Source: Candidatus Scalindua sp.
Lineage (GTDB): Bacteria; Planctomycetota; Brocadiia; Brocadiales; Scalinduaceae
Reading direction: 5' to 3'
Assembly (NCBI GenBank): GCA_021777035.1
Contig: JAIQZR010000134.1
Location: 1 to 46,152 of the forward strand
Length of the DNA: 46,152 nucleotides
A model generated the notes under the pieces. It saw nothing but the letters and a program-made list of their open reading frames with translations. It had not been told where the DNA came from and searched no databases. The position numbers and the translations under genes are program-made. Positions 44,581-46,152 of this stretch are shown here, one piece after another (the stretch's first letter is position 1; each line of letters begins with the position of its first letter).

Positions 44581-45090
44581 ATGCCGAATCACATTAACAA
44601 AAAAGATACCGACCAGAGACCATCATGGGACGACTACTTTATGGAGGTGGCCAATGCTATTTCCAAAAGAGCGACTTGTAATCGAGGAAAAAGTGGTTGC
44701 GTTATCGCAAAAGACAGACAGTTCATAGTGTCCGGATATGTTGGATCTCCCTCCGGTTTTCCACATTGTGATGAAGCAGGACACCATATGAAAAAAATAA
44801 CACATGAAGATGGCAATACCACTGAACATTGCATGCGTACCGTCCATGCTGAACAAAATGCTATATGCCAGGCTGCAAAGATAGGTGTTTCAATAGCAGA
44901 CGCGACTATCTACACCAGAATGACCCCGTGTAGAACGTGTGCTATGCTTCTTATTAACTGTGGTATAAAGAGAGTTGTTTGTGAAAGAAAATATCACCAG
45001 GGAGAAGAGTCTGAACAAATGTTTAAAGACGCTGGTATTGAGATAGTTTATAAACACAATGAACACCAACAATATTCAAACACGGAATAG
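44581..45090 (+). CDS. dCMP deaminase, zinc-dependent
   Basis: The 169-residue protein of the ComEB/dCMP deaminase family turns dCMP into dUMP for thymidylate synthesis. The zinc site is complete: TVHAEQNAI (His and the catalytic Glu) and MTPCRTCAM (two Cys). GYVGSPSGFPHCDEAGH is the region expected to hold substrate. The family may also act on related nucleotides. It begins 181 bp after serA, past two hairpins, so it is probably a separate unit. Confidence 0.92.
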   Translation: MPNHINKKDTDQRPSWDDYFMEVANAISKRATCNRGKSGCVIAKDRQFIVSGYVGSPSGFPHCDEAGHHMKKITHEDGNTTEHCMRTVHAEQNAICQAAKIGVSIADATIYTRMTPCRTCAMLLINCGIKRVVCERKYHQGEESEQMFKDAGIEIVYKHNEHQQYSNTE

Positions 45091-45172
45091 GCACAACACT
45101 GCTCTATACAACTTACCGGATCTATCAAAACCGCAGAGTTTACGGAACAATAATAAATAAGGAGAAAGATTT

Positions 45173-45751
45173 ATGAAGAAATCATTAGGAGCAAAGACTC
45201 TGGCATTTCCTACACCTGTCTGGGTAGTGGGGACGTATGATAAGGACAACAAACCGAATGTGATGACAATTGCCTGGGGTGGTATTTGCTGTTCAAAACC
45301 ACGGTGCGTTAATATATCGTTAAGAAAAGTTACCTATTCTTATGATAATATTATGGAGAAAAAAGCATTTACAATAAATGTCCCTACTGAAAAATATGTT
45401 AAAGAGGTTGATTACTTCGGGATCGCTACAGGAAGAGATACGGACAAATTTGCAGACACCAATCTAACACCTGTAAAGAGTGATCTGGTTGATGCCCCTT
45501 ATGTAAAAGAATTTCCATTAATCCTGGAATGCAAAATGATACAGAACACAGAGATAGGGACACACACCCTATTTGTTGGCGAAATTGTAGACGTTAAGTC
45601 CGACGAATCTGTGCTTGGAGAGAAAGAGCTTCCCGAAATTGATAAAGTGTTGCCTATCCTTTTCGCCCCTGAAATCCGTACCTATCATGGAGTTGGTAAG
45701 ACACTTGGAAAAGCATTCTCTATAGGAAAAGAGATAGAACAAAAGCAGTGA
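45173..45751 (+). CDS. Flavin reductase-like (flavoredoxin family) protein
   Basis: The 192-residue protein matches FMN-binding split-barrel flavoredoxins: LAFPTPVWVVGTYDKDNKPN, MTIAWGGICCSKPRCVNISL, TINVPTEKYVKEVDYFGI and HTLFVGEIVDV. It should bind FMN and pass electrons to a partner reductase; the partner is not visible here. AAGGAGAAAG precedes the ATG by a good distance. Two adjacent cysteines (GICC) are common in the family. Confidence 0.9.
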   Translation: MKKSLGAKTLAFPTPVWVVGTYDKDNKPNVMTIAWGGICCSKPRCVNISLRKVTYSYDNIMEKKAFTINVPTEKYVKEVDYFGIATGRDTDKFADTNLTPVKSDLVDAPYVKEFPLILECKMIQNTEIGTHTLFVGEIVDVKSDESVLGEKELPEIDKVLPILFAPEIRTYHGVGKTLGKAFSIGKEIEQKQ

Positions 45752-46152
45752 TGGACGCCGCACACATCTTGACTTACAACTGTTTTTTTCTTTGCGGACT
45801 CGGCTGCCTCCCCGTGTGAGAAAATGTATGAGAGAAGAGATGTATTGATATTAAACTCACACAAAGGCATGGAGGCTTAATTTAACGTATAGGAAATTCA
45901 ATGTTGATAACACTTCGACTCCGCTCAGTGTGACGTTGTACGAGGCACCGGCGTGATGTCATCCTGAGCGGAGTCGAAGGATAGTCCTTTGTCGCGAAGC
46001 GACTTAATTTAATCATATAGGAATTTCCTTTTTAAGTCTTTAGCTTAAAATCTGTTATAACAAAAACAAAAAACCGTATCCTCACGCAAAGCCGCAAAGA
46101 TCGCAAAGGATAAAACTGCCGAGAAAATATACGAATATTTATGAGCCATGAC
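45752..46152. other. Intergenic end of window with a palindromic element
   Basis: No gene in the last 400 bp. It contains the 16-bp inverted repeat at 45913-45979 and, near 46083, CACGCAAAGCCGCAAAGATCG, a low-complexity word often seen between genes in environmental genomes. Confidence 0.5.
45913..45979. repeat. 16-bp perfect inverted repeat
   Basis: CTTCGACTCCGCTCAG (45913-45928) and CTGAGCGGAGTCGAAG (45964-45979) are exact reverse complements, 35 nt apart. The GC content is far above the neighbourhood, so it is probably a mobile palindromic element. Confidence 0.8.

Overview
This is an AT-rich bacterial chromosome segment of 46 kb. The hopanoid genes (hpnH with an hpnG-like nucleosidase), the signal-peptide and lipoprotein sequences, the MacAB-type envelope exporter and gmhB point to a Gram-negative, hopanoid-making organism. 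The DUF1571-like periplasmic protein and the overall style fit a planctomycete of the anammox type. That taxonomic guess is inference; the window has no rRNA or other marker that settles it.

Layout. (1) 0-6.7 kb: a minus-strand run of hpnG-like nucleosidase, purE, mtnA and a small lipoprotein, divergent from plus-strand hpnH. hpnH is followed by an MntA/HepT toxin-antitoxin pair, a 218-bp decayed copy of hpnH, and an FKBP-type isomerase. A partial two-helix membrane protein runs off the left edge. (2) 6.7-16.6 kb: a gene graveyard. Most entries are broken or chimeric pieces of mobile and defence genes: a deleted DUF3800 gene, a type III restriction Res C-terminus, at least five DUF1016/YhcG-type nuclease fragments, HigA and AlbA pieces and a helicase C-terminus. 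Intact yaeQ, a HigBA-like pair and a DUF3800 gene lie among them. (3) 16.7-26.1 kb: a live-looking defence island, all on the minus strand. It holds a reverse transcriptase with a helical C-terminal domain and a type I restriction-modification set (hsdS, hsdM, hsdR) with a Fic protein between hsdM and hsdR. Three palindromic repeats sit in frame inside hsdM. (4) 26.5-32.6 kb: a pseudouridine synthase, a small P-loop ATPase, and a tightly packed four-gene MacAB-like exporter operon. (5) 33.1-38.0 kb: a 731-residue fusion of a CrtC-like domain to a polyprenyl synthase, a ParD/HicA junction, a DUF1571-like protein, gmhB, and a truncated RelE toxin with its antitoxin. (6) 38.1-46.2 kb: housekeeping genes: an RlmI-like methyltransferase, a MORN-repeat protein, ychF, msrA, serA, a dCMP deaminase and a flavoredoxin-like protein.

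How the parts relate. HpnH adds an adenosyl group to a hopene and an HpnG-type nucleosidase removes the adenine, so the divergent pair at 2.6-4.7 kb probably makes the bacteriohopanepolyol side chain. The isoprenoid theme returns in the CrtC-polyprenyl synthase fusion, the most unusual gene here. The 7-26 kb stretch shows repeated gain, recombination and decay of defence genes. Short palindromic elements of several families are scattered through it and the other intergenic regions.

All functions are read from sequence motifs and memory of the families. No database search was run.
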